Shown: positions 6,977 through 16,333, counted from the stretch's first letter. The stretch: DNA of 64,000 bases from Prolixibacteraceae bacterium (GCA_019163175.1 JAFLKN010000045.1:23577-87576); one strand, 5' to 3'. A program made the numbers and translations. Notes: generated from the letters alone by a model not told the origin.

Positions 6977-9739
6977 ATGAAACAATACCTTTTCCCAGTT
7001 ATACTTTCCTTTTTTCTAAGTGTTTCATTCAGTCAGGCACAAAAAACGGAAATTCAATATTTATCAGGAACAGGAAGTGATCATACCGTAAACTGGGATT
7101 TTTTCTGCACCGAAGGTCGTAATTCAGGAAAATGGACACAGATTCCGGTTCCATCCAACTGGGAACTTCAGGGATTTGGAACCTACAACTACGGGCACGA
7201 CAAAGATGAAGCCCGAGGCAAAGAAATGGGCTTGTACAAATACGAGTTTCAGGTTCCCAAAGAATGGAAAAATAAGCAGATTAACATTGTTTTCGATGGT
7301 TCGATGACTGACACCAAAGTCAAAATCAATGGCATTTCGGCCGGAAAGTTGCAACAGGGTAGCTTTTACCGGTTTAAATACGACATCAGCGATTTGCTTA
7401 AATTCGGGAAAGAAAATCTGCTTGAAGTTTCGGTAGCCAAACATTCAGAAAATGAAGGTGTAAATGAAGCCGAACGCCGATGCGATTTCTGGATTTTTGG
7501 CGGAATTTTCCGTCCGGTTTTTTTGGAAGCCAAACCACGTGCGCATATAGAACGAATCGCACTGGATGCCAAGGCCGACGGCTCTTTCCAGATGGATGTT
7601 CACCTCACAAACATTCGTGAACGAATGGAATTGAAGGCGCAATTGAAAACGCTTTCCGGAGAGCCTGTCAGTTCACCATTCTCTGTTATTCTGAATCAGG
7701 TTCAGACGGTTGCACACCTGCAGACTTTTGCCGAAAACATAAAAGCCTGGACTCCCGAATCACCAAACAGATATCGGCTAGATATTCAGTTAATTGACTA
7801 CCTCGATGTGATTCACGAAGTCACTAAAAAATTTGGTTTTCGCACAGTTGAATTACGCGAAAGTGACGGGATTTATGTGAATGGCGAAAAAGTCATGTTC
7901 AAAGGGGTTTGCCGCCATTCGTTCCGCCCCAATACCGGACGTGCTCTCAATAAACAAGTCAGCATTGAAGATGTAAATACGATTAAGGATATGAATATGA
8001 ATGCGGTCAGAATGTCGCATTATCCGCCCGACGATCATTTTCTTGATGCGTGTGATTCACTTGGATTATTCGTATTGGATGAATTAGCCGGCTGGCAAAC
8101 TGCCTATGATACGCGCGTTGGGTCAATTTTAGCCCAGGAAATGCTTGTGAAAGACCTGAATCATCCTTCAATTGTGGTTTGGGATAATGGAAACGAAGGT
8201 GGCTGGAATAAAGATCTTGACCATTTTTTCGATGAACTCGATCCTCAAAAAAGGCCACTCATTCATCCCTGGGCCGAATTCAGAGGCACCGACACCCAAC
8301 ATTACAAAGATTACAACTATGGAGTTGGCACCCATCAGCAAGGACGGAATATCGTGTTTCCAACCGAGTTTTTGCATGGCTTGTACGATGGTGGGCATGG
8401 CGCCGGATTGGAAGACTATTGGAATATGATGCTTCGAAATCCACTTTCTGCTGGTGGTTTCCTTTGGGATTATGCTGATGAAGCAGTTGTGAGGACTGAC
8501 AAAGAAGGCATTCTGGATACCAGAGGCAATAATGCCGCCGATGGAATTCTCGGCCCATATTTGGAAAAAGAAGGAAGTTATTATGCCATTAAGGAAATCT
8601 GGTCGCCGGTGTTCTTTGAAACACGTTATATCACATCAACGTTCAATGGCGAATTTCCGATCGAAAACCGATACATATACACCAATCTAAGAAACTGCAA
8701 ATTCACCTACAAGTTAGTTGATCTGCCAAAACCCAACGAAAATTCAGAAAAAGTGAACGAAACCGGAATTATTGAATCTCCTGATTTAGCGCCCGGACAA
8801 AAAGGAAAACTCCGAATGTTTATGCCTGTTCATTTCTTTACTAGTGATGTACTTTATATCACGGCAAGCGACCCCAATGGTCGCGAAATTTACACCTGGT
8901 GTTGGCCTATAAAAAAAGCAAAAGCCATTGCTGAAGAGATCGTTTATAATGATAAAACAGGAAAAATCAGGATTATTGAAGATGTTATAGGACTTACCGC
9001 TCAAATCAATGATCTTTCTTTCAAATGGGATAAAAAAACAGGTTTTCTGGCCGGAGTGAAAAATGCAAATCAGCTCATACGGTTTATCAACGGACCAATG
9101 CCAGCAACCGGATCAGCAGAATTTCAGGAGTTGAAAAACTACTCTGATGGCTCAAACCACATTATTGAGTGCATTTACAAAGGTGATTTGAAAAAAGTAA
9201 AATGGACTATTCTGGCATCAGGCTGGTTAAAACTGGAAGTTCTGTACAAAGCACCCTACCAGAATAAATTCATGGGAATCAGTTTCGATTATCCGGAAGA
9301 TCAGGTTTCAGGCGTCCGATGGATGGGTTACGGACCTTATCGGGTATGGAAAAACCGGATGAAAGGCAATACACTGAATGTTTGGGAAAAAGCCTACAAC
9401 AATACCATTACCGGCGAAAGCTGGCAATATCCGGAGTTTAAAGGGTATCACCGCAATTTTAACTGGGCAACTATTCAATCGAAAGAACAGAATTTTACGA
9501 TTGTTTGTCCTGATGAAGATGTTTTTCTGCGCCTTTATACCCCTGAAAAACCCAAAGGAGCATCCAATGACAACACTTCTCCTGAATTTCCGGCAGGACA
9601 AATTTCATTTCTGCATGGCATCAATCCCATCGGCACAAAATTCACCAAAGCCGAAACATTGGGCCCAATGAGCCAACCCAACATGTTCCTCTACGAAAAG
9701 TACATAACACTCTATTTCGACTTTAATAAACACGAATAA
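6977..9739 (+). CDS. Glycoside hydrolase family 2 protein (beta-galactosidase-like)
   Basis: This 920-residue secreted protein has a Sec leader (1-22, ending SQAQ). The domain order is that of GH2: jelly-roll sugar-binding domain (about 35-190, with the SNWELQGFG motif), an immunoglobulin-like domain (about 190-290), a TIM barrel from about 295, and beta-sandwich C-terminal domains. The acid/base is E407 in NGNEGGW and the likely nucleophile is E464 in FPTEFLHG. The C-terminal GPYRVWKNR segment is also seen in large beta-galactosidases. Periplasmic or surface GH2 enzymes remove beta-galactosyl, mannosyl or glucuronyl groups from polysaccharides, and the specificity here is open. It is convergent with the DUF3472 gene. 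Confidence 0.85.
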   Translation: MKQYLFPVILSFFLSVSFSQAQKTEIQYLSGTGSDHTVNWDFFCTEGRNSGKWTQIPVPSNWELQGFGTYNYGHDKDEARGKEMGLYKYEFQVPKEWKNKQINIVFDGSMTDTKVKINGISAGKLQQGSFYRFKYDISDLLKFGKENLLEVSVAKHSENEGVNEAERRCDFWIFGGIFRPVFLEAKPRAHIERIALDAKADGSFQMDVHLTNIRERMELKAQLKTLSGEPVSSPFSVILNQVQTVAHLQTFAENIKAWTPESPNRYRLDIQLIDYLDVIHEVTKKFGFRTVELRESDGIYVNGEKVMFKGVCRHSFRPNTGRALNKQVSIEDVNTIKDMNMNAVRMSHYPPDDHFLDACDSLGLFVLDELAGWQTAYDTRVGSILAQEMLVKDLNHPSIVVWDNGNEGGWNKDLDHFFDELDPQKRPLIHPWAEFRGTDTQHYKDYNYGVGTHQQGRNIVFPTEFLHGLYDGGHGAGLEDYWNMMLRNPLSAGGFLWDYADEAVVRTDKEGILDTRGNNAADGILGPYLEKEGSYYAIKEIWSPVFFETRYITSTFNGEFPIENRYIYTNLRNCKFTYKLVDLPKPNENSEKVNETGIIESPDLAPGQKGKLRMFMPVHFFTSDVLYITASDPNGREIYTWCWPIKKAKAIAEEIVYNDKTGKIRIIEDVIGLTAQINDLSFKWDKKTGFLAGVKNANQLIRFINGPMPATGSAEFQELKNYSDGSNHIIECIYKGDLKKVKWTILASGWLKLEVLYKAPYQNKFMGISFDYPEDQVSGVRWMGYGPYRVWKNRMKGNTLNVWEKAYNNTITGESWQYPEFKGYHRNFNWATIQSKEQNFTIVCPDEDVFLRLYTPEKPKGASNDNTSPEFPAGQISFLHGINPIGTKFTKAETLGPMSQPNMFLYEKYITLYFDFNKHE

Positions 9740-9759
9740 TCAAACTGAGATAAATATGA

Positions 9760-9790
9760 AAGCCGGTTCGTCTCAAGTACAAACCGGCTT
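9760..9790. terminator. Hairpin between convergent GH2 and DUF3472 genes
   Basis: A perfect 9-bp GC-containing stem (AAGCCGGTT at 9760-9768 with AACCGGCTT at 9782-9790, 13-base loop) lies in the 57-base gap between convergent genes. It is placed to serve as a bidirectional terminator, although T-tracts are weak. Confidence 0.65.
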
Positions 9791-9796
9791 CCTCAT

Positions 9797-11116
9797 TTAT
9801 GGCAATAGAGAAAAATTGATTTCAGGAGTTTTCCCTGAACCAGACCTGGAAAACCAGGTATCGAACGTAACTTTATCGCTAAAAAATCCGCAGTTTTTCA
9901 GAAAAAAAAAACTACCATCGTCTCCACCGGAGTAATCCAGCCGCGATTCTTTCCTAGCCGTAGCATCTGCAGTAAATTTAGCACGGTTTAACTCCGTCCA
10001 TTTGCCTTCCGAATTGCAAACCCACTGATTGGTGTATCTCACCTGACGGGTAATACAGCCCATTTCCGGAATGAAATTCTCCAGAAAAGAATGTGGTCGT
10101 TTCAGGTAAGTTTGGGTCTGTGGGCGGCGGAAACTGGCAATCAATTCCCATTTCCCGATTTCAGGAGCAAAGAAATAAGCTGTATAATCTGTTGAGTTAT
10201 TCTCTGAAGGTTCACCTTTCAGTAAAAACCGGTAAGTTGTTCCTGCCCTCCAGAAATATTTACGGTAACTCTGACCACCCGAGCCTTCATTTCCGAACTC
10301 GCCTGAATAAACGTCCTTACCTTTTTTCAGGAGTTTAATCTTATGATCTTCCGGAATAGCGTTGGGATCATCGGTTTTGAATGGGCTCCAGACTGAAAAC
10401 AAAATGCGTCGCTCTGTCTCCGAGTTCACCTGGATTCCGAAATAACCTTCACCAAATCCATTAGCCATAAAATATGAACCCAACACATCGTTGCCCTCCG
10501 GAATAGTCATTTCGTTGTAGAACCAGCGTAGATTTCCAGCCTCAGTAGGAACTTCATAGTTCAAATGAACCGAAGGCCCTCTCCTGCCCCAGTAAAAATC
10601 ATCCTTCACGTAATATACTGCTCCTGAAGTGACCTCACCGCCAATCAAAAGCTCGGAAATTTGGGCAAATTCTGTTGAAGACTTCTGAATACCCTGCAAT
10701 TCCAGAAACTGATATCCAATTTTTTCAACATGAAAAGAGCCAATTTCAATAATTTCAAATTCGGTATTTGACAAAGAAATATCCTTGCTTTTGCCTCCAA
10801 AAGTGACTTTCAATGTTGATTTTCCGGAAACGACTTTGGCTTTGATAGCGATTTGAATAAGACCAGTTTTTTCAACGCGGAAATTAGTTCGTAGACGATC
10901 GCTCTCCTGACTCCAGCCCCGGATGCCGGTTTCGGTAATCATTTCATCCGATCTCATAGGCTCATTGATCAGCCAGCTGTTTCCATAAATGGGAATAATG
11001 ATTTTATATTCGGGTTTTTCGATCGTTTTTTCGCCAAACAAGTTGCAGCTAAACAGCAAACAGGCAAGCATAAACAAGAAAATATGACTGAGTCTAATGC
11101 TACTTTTTGAGTTCAT
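9797..11116 (-). CDS. DUF5077-DUF3472 lipoprotein
   Basis: This 439-residue protein has a lipoprotein leader with lipobox LFSC (C24). The first part (about 40-160, with YGNSWL and GIRGW) resembles DUF5077. The second part (about 165-440) resembles DUF3472, including the segment NGFGEGYFGIQVNS. The pairing occurs in Bacteroidota carbohydrate-utilisation genes and is predicted to form beta-sandwich carbohydrate-binding folds. No catalytic residues can be assigned. It is probably anchored in the outer membrane or periplasm, next to the GH2 enzyme, so a glycan-handling role is a reasonable inference. Confidence 0.7.
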   Translation of the reverse strand: MNSKSSIRLSHIFLFMLACLLFSCNLFGEKTIEKPEYKIIIPIYGNSWLINEPMRSDEMITETGIRGWSQESDRLRTNFRVEKTGLIQIAIKAKVVSGKSTLKVTFGGKSKDISLSNTEFEIIEIGSFHVEKIGYQFLELQGIQKSSTEFAQISELLIGGEVTSGAVYYVKDDFYWGRRGPSVHLNYEVPTEAGNLRWFYNEMTIPEGNDVLGSYFMANGFGEGYFGIQVNSETERRILFSVWSPFKTDDPNAIPEDHKIKLLKKGKDVYSGEFGNEGSGGQSYRKYFWRAGTTYRFLLKGEPSENNSTDYTAYFFAPEIGKWELIASFRRPQTQTYLKRPHSFLENFIPEMGCITRQVRYTNQWVCNSEGKWTELNRAKFTADATARKESRLDYSGGDDGSFFFLKNCGFFSDKVTFDTWFSRSGSGKTPEINFSLLP

Positions 11117-11257
11117 TGGTCAGATTTAAAATTCGCGTCAAAATAAATCATTACAAAGGATTCATTCATGATATTTGTTTCAATATTCTAACAAAATACG
11201 CACAAATGCTTACCCCGAATAAGGTTTTAGACTGAACTATCCCGAATTTTGAAAAAG

Positions 11258-11265
11258 TACTTTTG
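11258..11265 (+). promoter_or_regulatory. Candidate -7 promoter box of the Hdr-like operon
   Basis: TACTTTTG matches TAnnTTTG and sits 26 bases before the ATG at 11291. A clear -33 partner is not seen. The position also argues against the upstream TTG at 11249 as a start codon. Confidence 0.4.
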
Positions 11266-11290
11266 TGTTGTCATTACCCGAAAACCAAAA

Positions 11291-11998
11291 ATGGAACTCT
11301 ATCAGGAACTTACCAAAGATGTCCGGTTTGTTGAAGGTCTGAATTCATGCATGAATTGCGGGGTTTGCACTGCCATTTGTCCCGCAGCAGAATTTTACGA
11401 CTACGACCCCCGAATTATTGCCAGCATTGTTCAATCAAAAGATGAAAAGCGGATAGAAGAACTCCTGAAAAGCGAAACAATTTGGTACTGTGGCGAATGC
11501 ATGTCGTGCAAAACACGATGCCCGCGTGGCAATACTACCGGATTGATCATTATGGCTTTACGATCCCTTTCACAAGATTTAGGCTACTTTACCGAATCGG
11601 AAAAAGGACGACAACAACTGGCAATCAAACGCGTAGTTGGTGAGAACATCGTTTATCGCGGGTACTGCGTTCTTCCCGAAAATCTGGTTCCCGAATTACA
11701 TCCTGAGCAAGGACCGGTTGGCGAATGGATCTACGAAAATAAAGAGGCTGTTTACGAACGTGTTGGAGCCAATTATAATGGCGAAGGTGAAGGTGCATTG
11801 CGCAAAATACCTCAGGAATCGCTTGATGAAATCTATCGGATTTTTGAATTGACTGGTGGTTTCGAACGGTTTGATAAGATTGAATACTTCTCGAAAAAGA
11901 AGGCTAAAGGCATGGGGTTTATTGATCCGGAAGAAGTATATCCTGACTATGTAAACCACATTTATTCTACCAATAACGGTAAACACAGCCGACAATAA
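11291..11998 (+). CDS. Heterodisulfide reductase subunit C-like iron-sulfur protein
   Basis: This 235-residue protein carries two [4Fe-4S] ferredoxin motifs (C20-x2-C23-x2-C26-x3-C30P and C67-x2-C70-x2-C73-x3-C77P), spaced as in HdrC. HdrC relays electrons between the flavin subunit HdrA and the catalytic HdrB. The C-terminal half (about 90-235) is longer than minimal HdrC proteins and has no recognised motif. The frame is open to a TTG at 11249, but the ATG at 11291 starts just before the domain and after a candidate promoter box. It is the first gene of the five-gene operon and overlaps hdrB by one base (TAATG). Confidence 0.8.
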   Translation: MELYQELTKDVRFVEGLNSCMNCGVCTAICPAAEFYDYDPRIIASIVQSKDEKRIEELLKSETIWYCGECMSCKTRCPRGNTTGLIIMALRSLSQDLGYFTESEKGRQQLAIKRVVGENIVYRGYCVLPENLVPELHPEQGPVGEWIYENKEAVYERVGANYNGEGEGALRKIPQESLDEIYRIFELTGGFERFDKIEYFSKKKAKGMGFIDPEEVYPDYVNHIYSTNNGKHSRQ

Positions 11999-13062
11999 TG
12001 AAAGCAGAAGGCAAAATACGAGTCTGGCAAGATTATCAGAAAGAAATAGCCGATGATCATTATTTCTATGTACGCAGTTGCATACGACAAAATTTTTTTC
12101 CCGGTTCTGAACAAACTTTCCTGAAAATTTTACGCACAGAACTGGGTAAAGATATTTATGAAAATCCGCACCACACAACATGTTCGGGTATCGGCTACCA
12201 CTCCGATGTCGTTCCGTTCGATACCATTCAAACAATTGTTGCGCGTCAATTTGCTCTAATGACCGAAGCCGGATATAAAAATCTTGCAGCTTCGTGCATT
12301 ACCTCATTTGGTATTTACAATGAAATTATTGAAACATGGAAAGAGTTTCCTTCCGAATTGGAAAAAGTGCGGAACTTTCTTAAAAGTGCCACTGGCCGCG
12401 AATTTGAAGTTCCTCAGAATGTAGCACATGCAAGCGACATTGTATACAAATTCAGGGATGATATTGCTGCCCGAAAGAAATTTTCGCTAATCAATCAACA
12501 TACCGGCGAACCATTAAAAATTGTCGAACACATTGGTTGTCATTATTCCAAAATGTTTCCATCAAAGGGGGTTGGAGGTGCCGAATTCCCCCATGTACTG
12601 GTTGGAATGATTGAATCATGGGGTGGCGAGGTAATCGACTACCCGGAACGACGCCATTGCTGCGGATTTGGATTCAGGCAATATCTGGTCATGTCTAATC
12701 GTGGTTATTCGGTCTCCAATTCGCGCAAGAAATTTGAATCGATGGAACCATACATACCTGATGCAATTCTATGCAATTGCCCAGGCTGCCCAATGTTTTT
12801 AGATCGCTGGCAATATGTAATTGAAGAAATGGAAGGTAAAACGTTTGGCGAAAATGGAGCAGGAATTCCGGTGCTGACTTACGAAGAAATGGCCGGATTA
12901 GTTCTGGGTTATGATCCCTGGGATCTTGGACTGCAAATGCACCAAACTAATGTTGAACCTCTTCTCAACAAGATTGGAATTCAGTATAATCCTGAATTGA
13001 AATATGCCGGAAAGGATGGAAAGATGATCGGAAAACCAATGATGGTTGGCTGTGGATGGTAG
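11998..13062 (+). CDS. Heterodisulfide reductase subunit B-like protein
   Basis: This 354-residue protein shows a well-kept C-terminal CCG domain: CHYSKMFP, HCCGFGF and CNCPGCPMF. In HdrB these cysteines bind the non-cubane [4Fe-4S] cluster that cleaves disulfides. The N-terminal CCG repeat looks degenerate: SCIRQNFFPG, TTCSG in place of NCCG, and SCITSFGIY. Canonical methanogen HdrB has two complete CCG domains, so the number of clusters here is uncertain. No methanogenic CoM/CoB substrate is expected in Bacteroidota. The natural acceptor could be another disulfide or merely the next redox subunit. Confidence 0.8.
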   Translation: MKAEGKIRVWQDYQKEIADDHYFYVRSCIRQNFFPGSEQTFLKILRTELGKDIYENPHHTTCSGIGYHSDVVPFDTIQTIVARQFALMTEAGYKNLAASCITSFGIYNEIIETWKEFPSELEKVRNFLKSATGREFEVPQNVAHASDIVYKFRDDIAARKKFSLINQHTGEPLKIVEHIGCHYSKMFPSKGVGGAEFPHVLVGMIESWGGEVIDYPERRHCCGFGFRQYLVMSNRGYSVSNSRKKFESMEPYIPDAILCNCPGCPMFLDRWQYVIEEMEGKTFGENGAGIPVLTYEEMAGLVLGYDPWDLGLQMHQTNVEPLLNKIGIQYNPELKYAGKDGKMIGKPMMVGCGW

Positions 13063-13070
13063 TACACCAC

Positions 13071-13098
13071 GTAGAGACGCACTGCCGTGCGTCTCTAC
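13071..13098. repeat. Perfect 12-bp intergenic palindrome (REP-like)
   Basis: GTAGAGACGCAC (13071-13082) and its exact complement GTGCGTCTCTAC (13087-13098) enclose a 4-base loop TGCC in the 53-base gap between the HdrB-like and HdrA-like genes. It is GC-rich against the surroundings and is followed by an A-run on the + strand. The form is that of a dispersed intergenic palindrome. It could also modulate expression of the downstream genes. Whether it is repeated elsewhere in the genome cannot be seen here. Confidence 0.75.
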
Positions 13099-13115
13099 AG
13101 AAAAAAAAATAATAC

Positions 13116-14138
13116 ATGAAACACATCGTAATTATAGGAGGCGGAATAGCAGGAATTGAAACGGCATGTGCACTTACTGATGCCGGACATTGGGTAACTG
13201 TGATTGAAAAAGATTCACAGTTAGGTGGAAAATTAAACAATTGGTCCTATTTGTTCCCAGACTTTACTCCAACTGAGAAAATTACAGTCGAACTTCAAGC
13301 CAAATGCCGCGATAAGGATTTTTCAATACTTACAAGTACTGAAATCAGCACTATTCTCAGGAAAGATGGCAAATTCAACATTGAAACTTCAAGCGACCAA
13401 AAGTTAGAAGCTGATGCCGTAGTTGTTGCTACTGGCTATGAACTTTTTGATGCCCACCGAAAAGAAGAATACGGTTACAAAATCTACGATCATGTTATCA
13501 CCTCGGCCGATCTGGAAGAATTACTTAAACCAGGCGGCGACCTTACTGTTGCTGCCGGAAAATACCCCAAAAGAATTGCATTTGTACATTGTGTCGGTTC
13601 GCGCGACGAAAAATCGGGCAACCATTATTGCTCAAAAGTCTGCTGCATTACAGGTGTTAAACAGGCCATCGAGCTAAAAATGCGTTTACCCGACGCCGAA
13701 ATTTTCTGTTTTTATATGGATTTACGCATGTATGGCAAACATTTCGAAGAACTGTACCGCGAAGCACAGGAAAAATACGATATCCAGTTTATTCGTGGAC
13801 GTTTGTCTGAAGCTTCCGAAAAAATCGACAAAAGTTTGCTGATCAAATCAGAAGATACACTGTCTGGACGACCGCTAAAAATGAATGTTGATTTAATGGT
13901 ATTGCTCGTTGGAATGGAGGCCGGAAAAGGAACAGCAAATGCTGCTAAAGCTTGTGGAATTGGATGCGAAGAATCAGGCTTTTTAAAAACTACCGATACA
14001 TTCCTGAAATCTAATTTTTCTGAACAGGAAGGAATATTTCTGGCCGGAAGCTGTACTGCTCCCATGTCGGTCAACGACACCATTTTACATGCCCGTTCGG
14101 CTGCAATGGAAGTGAAACACTGGTTATCTAAAAGATGA
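13116..14138 (+). CDS. Heterodisulfide reductase subunit A-like FAD protein (short form)
   Basis: This 340-residue flavoprotein has the FAD motif GGGIAGIE at 8-15. It also has the HdrA segment FVHCVGSRDE followed by HYCSKVCC, with cysteines that in HdrA ligate a cluster, and the late AGSCTAPMSV motif. It is much shorter than methanogen HdrA (about 650 residues) because the separate ferredoxin domains are absent, a size closer to QmoA. It should act as the flavin hub of the complex. The gene's stop overlaps the next ATG (ATGA at 14135-14138). Confidence 0.8.
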   Translation: MKHIVIIGGGIAGIETACALTDAGHWVTVIEKDSQLGGKLNNWSYLFPDFTPTEKITVELQAKCRDKDFSILTSTEISTILRKDGKFNIETSSDQKLEADAVVVATGYELFDAHRKEEYGYKIYDHVITSADLEELLKPGGDLTVAAGKYPKRIAFVHCVGSRDEKSGNHYCSKVCCITGVKQAIELKMRLPDAEIFCFYMDLRMYGKHFEELYREAQEKYDIQFIRGRLSEASEKIDKSLLIKSEDTLSGRPLKMNVDLMVLLVGMEAGKGTANAAKACGIGCEESGFLKTTDTFLKSNFSEQEGIFLAGSCTAPMSVNDTILHARSAAMEVKHWLSKR

Positions 14139-14479
14139 AAAATTTTGGTTACTCCATAATAAAACAGCGCACCATTGATTACGATCAGTTTGATGGACGA
14201 CTATTGAATGAGGTTCTCGAAATGGAGCCATCGTTTAAAGTTTGTCTTTCATGCGGAGGATGCACTGCTACTTGCAGCGCTGGCGATCTGGTCAGTTTCA
14301 ATGTCAGGCGAATGAACCTTTTGTTGCGGCGTGGAGAAACCATCGAACTCGAATCAGAAATACAAAAATGTATGCTCTGTGGCAAGTGCATGTTGGTTTG
14401 CCCCCGCGGAATCAATCTCCGGAACGTAATAATGCTCATTAAAAAGAGTATTGCTAAATACAAACCCATCAATTCGTAG
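14135..14479 (+). CDS. Second HdrC-like [4Fe-4S] dicluster protein
   Basis: This compact 114-residue protein is essentially only a two-cluster ferredoxin: C-L-S-C-G-G-C-T-A-T-C near residue 37 and C-M-L-C-G-K-C-M-L-V-C-P near residue 81. It lacks the C-terminal extension of the first HdrC-like gene. It is translationally coupled to the HdrA-like gene and 6 bases from the membrane fusion gene. The likely role is to wire HdrA to the membrane subunit. It could equally be a paralogue of the first HdrC for a different partner. Confidence 0.75.
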   Translation: MKNFGYSIIKQRTIDYDQFDGRLLNEVLEMEPSFKVCLSCGGCTATCSAGDLVSFNVRRMNLLLRRGETIELESEIQKCMLCGKCMLVCPRGINLRNVIMLIKKSIAKYKPINS

Positions 14480-14485
14480 TTAGCT

Positions 14486-16333
14486 ATGGAAACGACTCCG
14501 TTTATATTACCATTTACAATCGGACTGCTGTTTATATCCTGTTTTCTGGTGATCATCATTGGAATCTGGATTTCCAGTTTGTCACGCATCGATAAAAGCA
14601 GGATTATTCACAGCATCTTAACAAAAAAAAGTTGGTTTGCAATTCGCGAAATTGTAATGGAATCGCTGCTTCACCGAAAAATATTCCGAAAAAACCCGGT
14701 TCTTGGTTATATGCATATGAGTCTTGCTTTTGGTTGGTTTCTGCTTATCGTAGTTGGCCACATTGAAGCATGTAATCACTATCAAACCTTTTCTGTTCCG
14801 GCATACATGGCCATTTTTATGCGTTATTTTGTTACTGAACCATCCACCACTCTTTCTGGAAAAATTCTGTCTGCCAGCATGGATTTGTTACTTCTTTTTG
14901 TTCTTTCAGGAGTAGTGCTTGCTTACTATAAAAGAGCTAACAGCCGTTTATTCGGAATGAAAAAAACCACACAATTAAAATTGGGAGATCGGATTGCGTT
15001 AATATCACTCTGGCTTATTTTTCCTCTTCGGTTTCTTGCGGAAAGTGTATCCGCAGGTATACATCACAATGGCAGCATAATAAGTCATCCAACCGGCGAA
15101 TTGCTTGCTTCAATTTTTCCGGTTCACTCATTTGAGATGCCTTTGTGGTGGGCCTATTCGGGAGCACTTGGTCTGTTTTTCTTTGCATTGCCTGTTTCAC
15201 GATATATGCACATTCCGGTCGAAGTAGTCCTTATTTTTCTCCGGAACTATGGCATTAAGGTTCAAAAGCGCATTGGCGGATATTCCCGAATCCAGGTCTA
15301 TTCATGTTCGCGCTGCGGTATTTGCCTCGATAGTTGCCAAATGTCGCATGCCGCAATAAAAGACACACAGTCGGTTTACATACTTAAACACATCCGAAAT
15401 AAAAACCTGACCGACGAAAAACTTTTCAACTGTTTGCTTTGCGGACGCTGTCAACCCGATTGTCCGGTTGGACTGGAGTTGAATAATTTACGTATAACTC
15501 AGCGTATTGAATCGACCAAGGAGTACAATTCATCCTATGAATACCTTAAAAATGGGAAAATAGCTGTCAGTCCGCAAACTGAAGTGATTTATTTCGCCGG
15601 ATGTATGACACATTTAACCCCAGCTATTATTAAATCGGTGAAGGAAATTTTCGCTGTGGCAGGCGTTAAATATTGGTTTATGGACGAGGAAAAAACAGCT
15701 TGTTGCGGTCGTCCTCTGATGCAAGTTGGACAATATGAAGCTGCAAAAAAACTGATTGAACACAACCGCATGCAGATTCTAAGTTCGGGAGTAAAAAAAA
15801 TCGTGGTTTCCTGCCCCATTTGCTATAAAGTATTTAACGAAGATTATGCCCTGCCGGGCATTAGGGTTATGCATCATTCCGAGTACCTGCTCGAACTAAT
15901 GGCCGATAAACGTTTGCCAATAAATAAATTGCCCTTGCGGGTTGTTTATCATGATCCGTGTGAACTGGGTCGAGGAAGTAGCATTTATCATCAACCACGT
16001 TTGCTGCTCGACGAATATGTGGAACTAATTCCAATTAAAAATGAGAAGAAAACAGCATTATGCTGCGGGGGAAGCTTGGCAAATATTAAAATACAAATGA
16101 ACGAACGCAACCAGATACGCGACACTGCTCTTGACGAATACCTTGCTTATCAACCTGACCTGCTGGCAACAGCATGCCCGTTGTGCAAAAAAACATTTAC
16201 GAAAAGCAATAAACTACCTATTCACGACATTGCTGAAATCGTTTATATGGCAATTCTCAATAAAATGGACATAGAAATAAATATATCAACTCAAATAGAA
16301 AAGGCTAATGCAGATAAAAATCTCAGATTCTGA
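14486..16333 (+). CDS. Membrane-anchored HdrE-HdrD-like fusion (cytochrome-b-like plus Fe-S/CCG)
   Basis: This 615-residue protein is a fusion. Residues 1-260 hold about five to six membrane helices with histidines such as those in GHIEACNH, similar to NarI/DsrM-type quinone-interacting cytochromes. A ferredoxin dicluster follows (C274-S-R-C-G-I-C and C316-L-L-C-G-R-C). Two CCG domains then have intact ACCGRP and LCCGGS motifs plus CPICY and CPLCK. This is the HdrDE/DsrMK layout in one chain. It probably exchanges electrons between the quinone pool and the cytoplasmic Hdr-like subunits. No haem-binding CxxCH is present. Bound haem b is inferred only. Confidence 0.75.
   Translation: METTPFILPFTIGLLFISCFLVIIIGIWISSLSRIDKSRIIHSILTKKSWFAIREIVMESLLHRKIFRKNPVLGYMHMSLAFGWFLLIVVGHIEACNHYQTFSVPAYMAIFMRYFVTEPSTTLSGKILSASMDLLLLFVLSGVVLAYYKRANSRLFGMKKTTQLKLGDRIALISLWLIFPLRFLAESVSAGIHHNGSIISHPTGELLASIFPVHSFEMPLWWAYSGALGLFFFALPVSRYMHIPVEVVLIFLRNYGIKVQKRIGGYSRIQVYSCSRCGICLDSCQMSHAAIKDTQSVYILKHIRNKNLTDEKLFNCLLCGRCQPDCPVGLELNNLRITQRIESTKEYNSSYEYLKNGKIAVSPQTEVIYFAGCMTHLTPAIIKSVKEIFAVAGVKYWFMDEEKTACCGRPLMQVGQYEAAKKLIEHNRMQILSSGVKKIVVSCPICYKVFNEDYALPGIRVMHHSEYLLELMADKRLPINKLPLRVVYHDPCELGRGSSIYHQPRLLLDEYVELIPIKNEKKTALCCGGSLANIKIQMNERNQIRDTALDEYLAYQPDLLATACPLCKKTFTKSNKLPIHDIAEIVYMAILNKMDIEINISTQIEKANADKNLRF

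Noticed and set aside
8007..9601. Several minus-strand open frames of 70-100 codons inside the GH2 gene
   Set aside because: They are antisense shadows of a well-supported GH2 coding region and encode nothing recognisable.
16321..16333. CTCAGATTCTGAG palindrome at the end of the Hdr operon as a terminator
   Set aside because: The full pairing leaves a one-base loop. With a real loop only 4 bp remain and there is no T-tract.
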